A DNA stretch of 64,000 bases, from positions 1 to 64,000 of the forward strand of contig CAWDTW010000104.1 of assembly GCA_963805295.1 (NCBI GenBank). The letters run 5' to 3'. Source of the DNA: Roseiarcus sp963805295. GTDB taxonomy: Bacteria; Pseudomonadota; Alphaproteobacteria; Rhizobiales; Beijerinckiaceae. Both the position numbers and the translations under genes were made by a program. Shown in pieces: positions 52,762 through 62,079 of the stretch; positions within the stretch are counted from its first letter, which is position 1, and each line of letters begins with the position of its first letter. The notes beneath the pieces were generated by a model. It saw nothing but the letters and a program-made list of their open reading frames with translations, made no database searches and had not been told where the DNA came from.

Positions 52762-54144
52762 TCAGTCGAGAATTGAGGTTGCGACCATGACTTGCTCGCG
52801 TGGTTCGTGTCGGGCGTCCGCGCGATTCTCCGGACTCACGATCGAATCGAGTTCGGCGGCCCCGGCCTGGTAAGCGTTCAGGATGATGTCGGCAGCCTCG
52901 GCGACCTGCTCTTCGGCATGATTCGCCATGACCTGGAGTCGGAATCGCGCGGCCCCCTTGGGCACGGCCGGGAATTCGACGAGGTTGGCGACCAGGCCCA
53001 TATGCGACAGCTGTCGGCTGACCATTCGGGCGAGCGCTTCGGTGCCCATCTTTACGGCGACGATCGCCGAGGGATCGCCGTAAACCTCCATTCCCGAGGC
53101 GATCAACTTCCGGCGCAACGAAAGAATGTTGCGCATCAATGCGGCGCGCAACCGCGCGCCTTCTTTCGATTGGACGATCTCGATGGCCTTGAGGACGACC
53201 GCCGCCTGAGTTTGCGACAGCGCGTTCGAAAATGTCGCGGGGGAGGCGTAGAACCGCAAATATTCCTTGATGGCCCGATTGCCGCAGGCGATGAAACCGC
53301 CGTTGGAGGCGAAGGTCTTCGAGAAGCTGCCCATGACCAAATCAATTTTGCCGATCATTCTTTGCATGCCGATATGGCCACGCCCGTCTTCACCAAGACA
53401 ACCGAGGTCATGCGCCACGTCGACGACGAGAGTGGCATTGTATTCGTGGCAGAGCTCCTGCATGACGACGAGATTCGGCGTGTCTGAATCCATCGAGAAC
53501 AAGGCTTCCGTGACGACAAGAACGCCGCTCTCAACATCCTTCGCGCGGATTTCACTCAGCCACTGTCGGCAATGACCCGTGTCGAGATGGTGGAACTGAT
53601 GGAAATTGCGCGTCGCGGCGTTGGCGCCTTCCTGCAAGCAGGCGTGCGCGAGCGTATCCATAACGATGTGGTCAGCCGATCGCACCAGGCCGCGGATGAC
53701 ACCGTAGCCGGCGGCCCATCCGGTTGGGAACAGAACCGCCTCCTCCATGCCCAGGAACTCGGCGATCTTTCGTTCCAGGGCGATCGAGTGCGTGGTATTG
53801 CCGACGAGGGCCGACGAACCTGCGCTATGCACGCCGTAGCGCAAGATCGCGTCCCGGGCCGTTGCTTTGATCACCGGATGCGAAGCGAGACTCAGATAGT
53901 CCTGCGAGGCGAAATTGACGCCTTTCATGCTGCGGCCGCGATCGTCGCTCGCGGTGACGGTCGCGGTCGGCCCGGTTTCGGTCGAGCGCGAGAACGGCCA
54001 CAGGCCGCATTGCCTGCGCGCATCCTGCCATCGATAGAACCCATCGACACGGTGCAGCAGATTGGCGCCGCCGGGAACCCGGAAGTCCCTCATGCTACCG
54101 CCGAGCGCCACTGCGGGAACGAACGTATCATCATATTTAGCCAT
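52762..54144 (-). CDS. PLP-dependent alpha-oxoamine synthase (candidate alpha-hydroxyketone autoinducer synthase)
   Basis: A 460-residue fold-type I PLP enzyme of the alpha-oxoamine synthase family (KBL, BioF, serine palmitoyltransferase, CqsA/LqsA). The glycine-rich substrate region is GVHSAGSSALVGNTTHSIAL. The aspartate and histidine that hold PLP are in VVDVAHDLGCLGEDGRG, and the PLP lysine is in GSFSKTFASNGGF. Such enzymes condense an amino acid with an acyl-CoA. It is encoded downstream of a six-TM kinase and a response regulator on the same strand, as in the Legionella lqs and Vibrio cqs loci, so a signal-producing role is a reasonable inference. A sphingolipid or biotin role cannot be excluded. 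Confidence 0.85.
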   Translation of the reverse strand: MAKYDDTFVPAVALGGSMRDFRVPGGANLLHRVDGFYRWQDARRQCGLWPFSRSTETGPTATVTASDDRGRSMKGVNFASQDYLSLASHPVIKATARDAILRYGVHSAGSSALVGNTTHSIALERKIAEFLGMEEAVLFPTGWAAGYGVIRGLVRSADHIVMDTLAHACLQEGANAATRNFHQFHHLDTGHCRQWLSEIRAKDVESGVLVVTEALFSMDSDTPNLVVMQELCHEYNATLVVDVAHDLGCLGEDGRGHIGMQRMIGKIDLVMGSFSKTFASNGGFIACGNRAIKEYLRFYASPATFSNALSQTQAAVVLKAIEIVQSKEGARLRAALMRNILSLRRKLIASGMEVYGDPSAIVAVKMGTEALARMVSRQLSHMGLVANLVEFPAVPKGAARFRLQVMANHAEEQVAEAADIILNAYQAGAAELDSIVSPENRADARHEPREQVMVATSILD

Positions 54145-54329
54145 GGGGTGACCCCGCTATTCTCTTCTGAGAGTGTGGGCGGCGAAGCTTAATGAAAGCT
54201 TGCGCAGCGCCTCGATAAAGAGCTCGCAAGTGAATCAAATTGCATGGACGCTTTGATTACGGTAGCAACGCCGAATCACGCCTGCGCGCTAACGTCGCTC
54301 AAGATCTTTGTTCTTTGGCGCGGCCGCGC

Positions 54330-54701
54330 CTACGAGTGAACCGCCAGGCAAGCTTTGATCTTGGACAGCAAGCGGGGCAAGTCGACAGGCTTGGTGTCGA
54401 AATCCGCGCAACCGATGCTGACGCTCGTCTCGCGGTCACTCGCCAAGGCATGCGCCGTGAGGGCGATAACCGGGATATGCGCGGTCCGCGACGAGCCTTT
54501 GATCAATCCGGTCGCCTCCCAACCATCCATGGCTCCGAGCGCCACGTCCATCAAGATCACGTCGGGCTGCTCGCTCGAGGCCATGGCGACGCCCGAGGGG
54601 CCGTCGACCGCGCAACATACTTCAAAGCCGCTGCGTCGGAGGCGCCGGCTCAGCATGTCGCGATTGGCGTCGTTGTCTTCGACGAGCAAGATCTTAGCCA
54701 T
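54330..54701 (-). CDS. Single-domain response regulator
   Basis: A 123-residue CheY/DivK-like receiver: ILLVEDNDANRDMLSRRL holds the acidic pocket, VILMDVALGAMDGWEA holds the phosphorylated Asp, ALTAH gives the Thr switch and TKPVDLPRLL the Lys. There is no output domain. The start at 54701 overlaps the 3' end of the kinase gene, so the two are co-translated and probably partners. The alpha-oxoamine synthase follows 185 bases on. Confidence 0.92.
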   Translation of the reverse strand: MAKILLVEDNDANRDMLSRRLRRSGFEVCCAVDGPSGVAMASSEQPDVILMDVALGAMDGWEATGLIKGSSRTAHIPVIALTAHALASDRETSVSIGCADFDTKPVDLPRLLSKIKACLAVHS

Positions 54702-56236
54702 TGGCCGCCGCCCGGATATCCGCGGCTGCGCTCGGGAGCCGCCTTCCTTCTCGCCCCGCTTCTCCAACCACAGTGCGCAGACGATGATGATAAGCGTCGG
54801 CTTCGCTCATCGCTTCAGCGACGTCTTGATCTTCCGTCCCCTCCGAGGCGTCGCCCGCGACGAGGGGGATTTTGATCGAGAAGCAACTGCCGACATTGAT
54901 CTTGCTCTCTACGGAAAGATTGCCGCCCAGAAGGTTGCTGACCTTCTTGCTGAGAGCCAGTCCCAGCCCAGTTCCCCCGTACTTGCTCGCCGAAGTATCG
55001 GCGGCGAGGTTGAATTGCTCGAATAACGAGCCGAATTGCTCCGGCGCGATGCCAATCCCAGTGTCGCGAACGCTTATCACCGCTTCTTCGCCGGTTTGGC
55101 CGGCGGCGCGCGCGGCCGTCACGGTGATGCGTCCCTCGCGAGTGAACTTAATTGCGTTGTCGATCAGTTGTCCGAGAGCGCTCTCCAGTTTTGCGGGATC
55201 CGTCATCATCGTCCCGAGACCTGGATCGCAAGAAACTATCAAGTCGAGCCCGTTCTGTCGCGCCAACGGGCGATGCCGTTCGCCCACGCGCCCGATGAGA
55301 GCTTGCAAATCGACCGGCTCGAAATTGACCTCCATCTTGCCCGCTTCGATCTTTGTGAGGTCAAGTATCTCATTGACGAGCTTCAGAAGGAAATGGCCGG
55401 CTGCGTGAATTTTCCGTACGTCGGCGATGGCTTCGGGCTCGCTCGTTCGCCGCGTTCATGTCCTCCAGCAGCATCTCGCTATAGCCGACGACTGCGTTGA
55501 GCGGCGTGCGCAATTCATGGCTGAATTTGGCCAGAAAGTCGCTCTTGGCGGCGCCGGCGCGCTGGGCCTCCTTGACCGCAATGCGCAGTTCCGTCGCCTT
55601 AGCCATGTGCTCCCGCATCTCGGCGCCCAATTCGACCTGCGCCGCGAGGGCGTTGGCGTAAAACAGAGCCATCATGGCGACGTAGAGCGAAGTTGCGACG
55701 GTCGAGACCATGCCGAGGCCCTGCATCGCGCTGACCGGCATCGAGCTGACCGGATGGCCGACGACATTATAGAGGTAGAGGAAGCCTGCCAGATTGACGG
55801 CAAAAAGCGCTAAGACCGCCAACCGCATGCGCGGAGACGAGCCGACATAAAACAGCGCTAACAACGGTATGGTCAGCACCCACGGCAACGTCGGCGACGT
55901 TACGCCGCCGTAAAAGTAGCAGCTCCAAAGAATACAGAAAATCAGATTCTCGATCGAGATCGTCGCCAGGAGATAGTAGTGGCCGAAGGCGCGTAGGAGG
56001 ATCGGGAAAATCCAGAAGCCCGTGATGGAGGCGGCCAATACCGTGATTTGAAAGCCCGGCTTGGGATCGAAATGATAGAGCGCGAGCGGTACGGTGTTGC
56101 CGATAAACGGGCCGAAGAGGTGGCTGTATAGGAAAATACGCGCCTGCTTTCGCATGTCGACGTCGTTGACAACGTTCGCCGGAATGAACCAGTCAACGAA
56201 ATTATTGAGTTTTTCGACTGAAGTGCTCGTCGCCAT
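54694..56236 (-). pseudogene. Six-TM sensor histidine kinase (CqsS/LqsS-like layout), one-base frameshift
   Basis: The N-terminus (FVDWFIPANVVNDVDMRKQA) leads into about six membrane helices (residues 35-190, for example ISIENLIFCILWSCYFYGG). HisKA reads FLAKFSHELRTPLNAVVGYS. One extra G/C at 55435-55437 breaks the frame. The rest of HisKA (AAGHFLLKLVNEILDLTKIE) and the ATPase domain (LIDNAIKFT, VRDTGIGIAPEQF, KYGGTGLGLALSKK) follow to 54694. The membrane layout and the WFIP start are shared with the kinase at 56461. Sensing of a lipophilic signal within the membrane is inferred from the CqsS-like arrangement. Confidence 0.85.
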
Positions 56237-56460
56237 AGAATGTTACCCTAAGTAAAGCGTGCGATCTATTCGCTTCGTGCCGGCGTCGACCTCAATCACG
56301 CAAATCTTCCGACCGAACTAACATGGCGAACAAGATTTCACTGCGCGCTTAATAACCAATTAAGCCGGGTCGGTTGGGCATAGATCGCCGATGAGCCAAT
56401 TGACTCGGCTCGTTCCACTCCAGGTTTACGACTCAACGAAAACGGAATCTTAATTGACTG
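56237..56460. promoter_or_regulatory. Divergent promoter region of the two sensor kinases
   Basis: The 224 bases between the divergent kinase genes are richer in A and T than their surroundings and must drive both transcription units. AACCAATTAAGCC and GAGCCAATTGACTC share CCAATT but no clear operator palindrome was found. Confidence 0.4.
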
Positions 56461-57936
56461 ATGAATAGCGTCGTCGAAGAATTCGAGGCGTCGTCTGGGC
56501 GGGGCAGCATGACTTGGAGCTGGTTCTTAGACGCGTTGGACTGGTTCATTCCCAACGCCGCAGCAATGGAACGATCCGAGCGCGCCGTCGCCAGAAACTT
56601 TGTCTTTACCCATTTCGTCGGGCCGCTAATGTCGCAGCCCGTGCCGCTGTTTTTGTATTTGGCCGACGTGAGCCACGGCGTCGCATGCTGGACCATAATC
56701 GTCAGCGTCTGGGGGTTCTGGCTGCTTCCGTTTGTCTTCAAGTGGACGCGAAGCCTTGAAATCGCGGCGATCGCGTCGGTGCAGCTTCTGCTCTTCGTGT
56801 CCCTGTTCGGCGCTTACAATTACGGCGGCGTGAGCTCGCCGCTCCTCCCGTGGATGATCGTCAGCCTTTTGTTGGGATTTTTCTATTTGTCCCATCGCCC
56901 AGTGCTAGTCATCGCGATGTTCTCGACGAGCATCGGCGTCTTCTTTCTCTGTTATCTGCGTTTCGGTTTTCCGGAGTTGGCGCCGCTCGCCCAGCTCTCC
57001 ACCGTCGGCTGGCTGTCGATTCTCTCGGCCACCGCCTACATGTCGTGGATGGCGATTTTCTACGCCAATATCATGACCATGCGCTCCGACTTGGAGCGGG
57101 AGACCGGGCGCCACCTCGCGACGTCCATAAGGCTGCGTCAGGCCAAGGAGGCCGCAGACGCCGCCAATCGCGCAAAGTCAATCTTTCTCGCCAAGATGAG
57201 CCATGAGTTCCGCACGCCGTTGAACGCTGTGATCGGCTACAGCGAGATCCTTCTCGAAGACGCCGACGGCGCGGGCGCCGGAGAGGAGAGAGTTGCGGAC
57301 TTGAAGCGTATCAACAACGCCGGAAGGCACCTGCTTTCGCTGGTGACGGAAGTGCTCGATATTTCGAAGATCGAATCCGACCGCATCGACCTCAACGTCG
57401 AGTTGTTCGATCTCTATGCCCTGCTGCGCGACATCGCCTCGACGAGCAAGCCTCTCATCGACGTCAACGGCAACGCCTTCGAGCTACAAGCGCCGTCCGG
57501 CCTCGGTCAGGTCTGCACCGATCCAACGAAGCTGCGGCAGGTCCTTCTCAACCTGTTGAGCAACGCCGCCAAGTTCACCAGCAAAGGCCTCATAACCCTG
57601 ACGGTCGCCCGTCGCCGCGACGCGGCGGGAGATTGGATCGACATTCACGTCAAGGACAACGGCATCGGCATTTCCAAGCTCGATATCCAACGGCTGTTTC
57701 AGGATTACGGCCAAGCCACGCCTGAGACTGCGAGGAAATACGGCGGAACGGGTCTCGGTCTCGCGATCAGCCGCCGCTACTGCGAGTTGATGGGCGGCGG
57801 CATTTCTGTAACGAGCGAACTCGGCCGCGGCTCCTGCTTCATCGTTTGGCTCCTTGCCAATTGCGCAGATCGGCCGAAAAACGCCGCTGCGCGGGAAGAT
57901 GAAGGAGTCTCCGTCGCAATCCCCGCCTACGGGTAA
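56461..57936 (+). CDS. Six-TM sensor histidine kinase (CqsS/LqsS-like layout)
   Basis: This 491-residue kinase reads through without a break. LDWFIPNAAAMERSERAVAR is followed by about six helices (residues 40-205, such as IASVQLLLFVSLFGAYNYGG and LLPWMIVSLLLGFFYL). HisKA is FLAKMSHEFRTPLNAVIGYS, and the ATPase domain shows LLSNAAKFTS, VKDNGIGISKLDI and KYGGTGLGLAISRR. It has no receiver of its own. The gene 11 bases downstream encodes two receivers plus GGDEF-EAL, the likely phosphate acceptor. It is a paralogue of the divergent kinase. Confidence 0.93.
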   Translation: MNSVVEEFEASSGRGSMTWSWFLDALDWFIPNAAAMERSERAVARNFVFTHFVGPLMSQPVPLFLYLADVSHGVACWTIIVSVWGFWLLPFVFKWTRSLEIAAIASVQLLLFVSLFGAYNYGGVSSPLLPWMIVSLLLGFFYLSHRPVLVIAMFSTSIGVFFLCYLRFGFPELAPLAQLSTVGWLSILSATAYMSWMAIFYANIMTMRSDLERETGRHLATSIRLRQAKEAADAANRAKSIFLAKMSHEFRTPLNAVIGYSEILLEDADGAGAGEERVADLKRINNAGRHLLSLVTEVLDISKIESDRIDLNVELFDLYALLRDIASTSKPLIDVNGNAFELQAPSGLGQVCTDPTKLRQVLLNLLSNAAKFTSKGLITLTVARRRDAAGDWIDIHVKDNGIGISKLDIQRLFQDYGQATPETARKYGGTGLGLAISRRYCELMGGGISVTSELGRGSCFIVWLLANCADRPKNAAAREDEGVSVAIPAYG

Positions 57937-57947
57937 TAGGTCGCGCC

Positions 57948-60236
57948 ATGTCGTCGCTCTCCGCCGCCGTCGCGGCATCCGTTCACGGCGCCCAGGCAGA
58001 AACGCCGCGCGCGCCGCCGCGCGTGCTGATCGTCGACGACGTCGCGGACCATAGCGCGGCGCTTTCGAGCCGATTTGCGAAGCATGGATTCGAGATCGTC
58101 GAAGCCGATTGTGGCGCGGAGGCGCTGAGGCTCGTTCAGGAGCAGACATTCGACGTCGTGCTTCTCGACGTGATGATGCCGGACATGAATGGAACCGAGG
58201 TCTTGCGTCGGATTCGCGAGAAATTCTCGGCCTCCCTTCTGCCCATCATCATGCTGACCCCCGAGAACCAGGCGGAGGACGTCGTCGAAGCGATGAAAAT
58301 CGGCGCGAACGACTACGTGACGAAGCCTGTCGATTTCTCGATCGCGCTGGCGCGGGTGAACAACCAGTTAGCGCGTCGTCGTGCGGAACTGGAGCTTCCC
58401 AACGTCAGCGGATCCCTTGCCTACCCAATGGCCAGACCGGACGAGCGCGAGCTTCCGCGCCAGGCTTCTGATCATCGACGACATCGCGGACAATCGCGCG
58501 ATGCTTTCGCGCCGATTTGTAAAGCGCGGATTCGAGATCGTCGAAGCCGATTGCGGCGCGCAGGCGCTGAGGCTCGTTCAGGAGCAGACATTCGACGTCG
58601 TGCTTCTCGACGTGATGATGCCGGACATGGACGGTATGGACGTTCTGCGCCGGCTTCGTGAAAAATTTTCGTCGTCGGTCTTGCCAGTCATCATGGTGAC
58701 CGCCAAGACCCAGTCGGAGGACGTCGTCGAAGCGCTGAAAATCGGCGCGAACGACTACGTGACGAAGCCTGTCGACTTTCTCGATCGCACTGGCGCGGGT
58801 GAACAATCAAGTGGCGCGCCGTCGGGCCGAGGCTGCAATTCGCAGGGCCAACGAATCGCTCCTGAACGCGATGACCCACCTCGAGCAACGGGTCGCGCTG
58901 GAAAAGAAGATCGCGCATCTAGCGCATCACGACATGCTGACGGGCCTGTCCAACCGATTCGCCTTTGATGAAAGGCTGAACGCAGCGCGGCAGTTGGCAC
59001 GGGATTCGGGTTCGCAGCTCAGCCTTCTGTTCATCGATCTCGACGCCTTCAAGAACGTCAACGACGCCCTCGGACACGCGGTCGGCGACGAACTCCTCAA
59101 GGAAGTGGCGGCTCGGGTAACGAACGTCGTCGGGACAAGCGACTTTTGCTCGCGACTCGGGGGCGACGAGTTCGCGGTTGTTCACATTTCAAAGGATGTT
59201 CACACGACGGCCGTGTCGCTCGCGCAAGCAATCATCTCGGCCGTCGGCGCCTGCAACTCCGTTGGAGGTCATCAGGTCTTCGTCGGCGCGAGCGTCGGCA
59301 TCTCCGTGCTCGAGGACGGCGACAATGATTCGGCGTCCCTGTTGAAACGAGCCGATCTCGCGATGTACCGCGCGAAGGCCGACGGACGCGGGGTCTATCG
59401 GTTCTTTGAAGCGGAAATGGGCGATCAGGCGAAACTGCGTCGAAGCCTGGAGCTCGATTTGCGCCGGGCGGCCGAGAACGGCGACTTTCAGCTCTATTAT
59501 CAGCCGATCGTCGCCATCAAGGAGCGCAAGGTCGCGGGCTTCGAAGCGCTGATGCGCTGGAACCATCCGACGCGCGGCTTCGTGCCGCCGAGCGAATTCA
59601 TCCCGCTGGCCGAAGAAACCGGCCTCATCGTCCCGATTGGCGAATGGGCGTTGCGCCAGGCCTGCGCGGACGCCGCGCAATGGCCGAACAATTTGCGCGT
59701 CGCGATCAATCTGTCGCCGGTTCAGTTCCGCAGCACGGCCCTTATCTCTGTGGTCACCAGCGCGCTCAGCGCTTCCGGATTGCCGGCGGAACGGCTCGAA
59801 CTCGAAATCACGGAAGGCGTCGTGTTGCGGAACAGCGCACAAAACATGTTTATTCTCGGTCGGCTGCGCGAGATCGGCGCGCGGATTGCGCTCGACGATT
59901 TCGGGACCGGGTATTCCGGCTTGGGCTACCTTCGCGCGTTCCAGTTCGACAAGGTGAAGATCGATCAGTCATTCATTCGGGAAATGCTCAGGCAGCCCCG
60001 AAAGCTGCGCGATCGTGCGAGCCGCCATCGGCTTGGCAGGAAACCTCGGCCTTTGCACGACGGCCGAAGGCGTCGAAAGCCTCGATCAGTTCGAATACCT
60101 CGTCAGCCAGGGCTGCACCGAGGTGCAAGGCTTTCTGTTCGGCACGGCGCAACCTAACGTCAAAGTCGCCGGCATGGTCGAAGAGATCGAGCGCCGCATC
60201 GATACGAGAAAATCCGCCGCATCGACAAGCTGTTAG
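57948..60236 (+). pseudogene. REC-REC-GGDEF-EAL cyclic-di-GMP regulator, three indels
   Basis: Receiver 1 (VLIVDDVADHSAALSSRF, VVLLDVMMPDMNGTEVL, YVTKPVDFS) and receiver 2 (LLIIDDIADNRAMLSRRF, VVLLDVMMPDMDGMDVL) are near-copies. GGDEF reads LGGDEFAVV with HHDMLTGLSNRFAFDERL before it, and EAL reads EALMRWNHP, DDFGTGYSGLGYLR and TTAEGVESLDQFEYL. Frame breaks lie near 58440, 58775 (extra T) and 59998 (extra C). Corrected, it is one protein of about 760 residues able to make or degrade cyclic-di-GMP. All catalytic motifs are kept. It follows the kinase by 11 bases. Confidence 0.88.
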
Positions 60237-60252
60237 CGATCGAGCGCGAATT

Positions 60253-60330
60253 CAATGTGTTGAGGGCGTAGGCGAGCTCGTCGAGCGGATCGATGCGGCC
60301 GGTCAGCGGCACGCGGACCGCGCTGGACAT
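60253..60330 (-). pseudogene. Short stub resembling the 3' end of aconitase
   Basis: The minus strand encodes VRVPLTGRIDPLDELAY, close to TRVPLTCRIDTLDELEYF at the end of the acnA gene 1.9 kb away. The match covers about 17 codons, then ends. It has no start or stop of its own. Coincidence is possible but unlikely. Confidence 0.4.
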
Positions 60331-60391
60331 CCCGTGATTTCGGGCTACCTTTCCGCTTGCTCAGATTTGAGCCAACGATCGGGAGGAAAGC

Positions 60392-60970
60392 ATGGCTGTC
60401 GTCGCAGAGGTCATGGCCGCCAACGCAAGATACGTGGCGGGATTCGGGGACAAAGGGCGGCTCGCGCTGCCGCCGGCGCGGCGTTTCGCAATTCTCACCT
60501 GCATGGATGCGCGGCTCGATCCGGCCAAATATGCGGGCCTCGCCGAGGGCGACGCCCATGTCATCCGCAACGCCGGCGGGAGGGCGACCGACGACGCGAT
60601 CCGGTCGCTCGTCATCTCGCACAAGCTCTTGGGAACGGTGGAGTGGTTTGTCGTCCATCACACCGATTGCGGGATGGAGCTGTTCAGCGATGACGTGATG
60701 GCAAATCTGCTCGAGGACAACCTCGCCACGGCCTCGTTCGATGGCAAGGCCTGGTCGAATCCGCACCACGGCGGCGGGCACGCGGCGGGCCATTTCATCA
60801 AATGGCAGACGATCCGCTCTCAAGAGGAGAGCGTGATCCAGGACGTGCGACGCATCCGGGAGCATCCCCTCGTGCCGCGCGGCATCCCCATCTACGGCTA
60901 TGTCTACGACGTGAAGACCGGCCGGCTCGACGAAGTGAAGCAGGCGACGGAAGCCGGGCGAGCGGCATGA
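60392..60970 (+). CDS. Beta-class carbonic anhydrase
   Basis: The 192-residue enzyme hydrates CO2. Zinc ligands are in CMDARLDP (Cys, with the Asp-Arg dyad) and HHTDCGM (His and Cys). The middle VIRNAGGRATDDAIRSLVIS is typical of the small beta class found in actinobacteria and proteobacteria. GGGAGGAAAGC before the ATG supports the start. The gene is flanked on both sides by short gene stubs. Confidence 0.93.
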   Translation: MAVVAEVMAANARYVAGFGDKGRLALPPARRFAILTCMDARLDPAKYAGLAEGDAHVIRNAGGRATDDAIRSLVISHKLLGTVEWFVVHHTDCGMELFSDDVMANLLEDNLATASFDGKAWSNPHHGGGHAAGHFIKWQTIRSQEESVIQDVRRIREHPLVPRGIPIYGYVYDVKTGRLDEVKQATEAGRAA

Positions 60971-61050
60971 TGCCGGCATAGGTCTCTGGCGTCGTCCCTT
61001 TTCGAAGCGTCAACGCGCGCATCGCCGCAAACTCGTGCAGCCCGTCGAGC

Positions 61051-61113
61051 GCTCACAAGCCCGAGGCGCACGAAACGGCGATCTATGGTCTGAGCGGCGA
61101 GGCGGGGGACTGG
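61051..61113 (+). pseudogene. Cupin gene stub
   Basis: AHKPEAHETAIYGLSGEAGDW matches AHKHASHETAIYVLSGEAGTW of the cupin at 42618. Only 21 codons remain. It shows that a second cupin gene was once here. Confidence 0.6.
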
Positions 61114-61210
61114 CGACCCATAGCCGTCGGCCGCCGGAACTGCCCGGCGGCCGCACCGTCTTGAGACAATGCGCGCCGCCGCCTGCGAGCGCGACGGCCT
61201 CTCGGCTGCG

Positions 61211-61705
61211 CTACTGCGCGTTGACCTCAGTTACGAACGTCGCGGGTCCAGTGGCCTTTGACGTCCATGTGAAAGTCTTGCCGGCCAGCGATGCCGCACT
61301 GCCGGTCGCAATCGGCCAGCGGCCCTTTCCCGACCCTGCGCCGCCGGTGACTTTGCCGTCGGCCATCGTCAGCTCAAATTTGCCCTCCGTGAACTGAACC
61401 ACCGCGGTGGCGCCAGGCTTGCGCGCGACGCCGCCGCCCGAAACCAAAACGCCGTTGGTCTTGTCCCATTCCCAAATAAGCGTGCCGGTAAAGACGCCGC
61501 CGGCAAATGGACCCGATTGAGCGAGACAAATATTCTCCGTGACCGAGATCGCGTGGCCGTCGCGATCTCCGAGCGGCTCGGGGGTGGCGTCGCCGGCAAT
61601 CGAACAGTTGCTTTTGAAGGTGACCTCTTGCGCGACGGCGCCTGTCGCGAACGCGGCAAACGCGACGGCGGTCGCAAGTCCGGAGGCTTTCAGTAAGGAA
61701 TGCAT
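61211..61705 (-). CDS. Secreted hypothetical protein
   Basis: A 164-residue protein with a clear signal peptide (LLKASGLATAVAFAAFATGA, cut before QEVTFKSNC). The mature part is a beta-rich domain (GDRDGHAISVTENICLAQSG, FTGTLIWEWDKTNGVLVSGG) ending in TWTSKATGPATFVTEVNAQ. GAGGAG lies before ATG 61705. A family of unknown periplasmic function. Confidence 0.75.
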   Translation of the reverse strand: MHSLLKASGLATAVAFAAFATGAVAQEVTFKSNCSIAGDATPEPLGDRDGHAISVTENICLAQSGPFAGGVFTGTLIWEWDKTNGVLVSGGGVARKPGATAVVQFTEGKFELTMADGKVTGGAGSGKGRWPIATGSAASLAGKTFTWTSKATGPATFVTEVNAQ

Positions 61706-62079
61706 GCTCCTACTCCTCAAAGGGCAAACGTGGAGGCATTGCTGGCAATTCGACAAATTGCGGGAACCTGCGCGCGGCGCACAAAAACCGAGACCCGTGT
61801 GCCGTCGGCGCTTCTATCCACTTTTAGGGCTTAGAAATTTCTCTCCCAGCGCCGTCGTGCCGCCACGGGCGCGGCGCTCACAATAAATTGACCACTTTTA
61901 TTTCGCGGCGTCAAGGTCAACGAGGTTTTGCGCGGCAGGGCAATGTCGGTTTTATTGCGCGCCCACAGTCGTCCCGCGCCGCGCTGATAATCGGCCGGGA
62001 AAAATCTTCGGCCGCGAACGTCGTTTGATCCCTCAATACCGTCATTTGCCGCCGCGCGCCGGGCGTTCGATACTCTCCC
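61706..62079. other. Intergenic, nothing recognised
   Basis: This 374-base stretch holds the promoter of the secreted protein and the terminator region of aconitase. It is richer in A and T than its neighbours. No clear hairpin with T-run, RNA gene or small ORF was found. Confidence 0.4.

Noticed and set aside
52762..54144. Calling the synthase bioF or serine palmitoyltransferase outright
   Set aside because: Family membership is clear but no biotin or sphingolipid genes are near, and the kinase neighbourhood points elsewhere.
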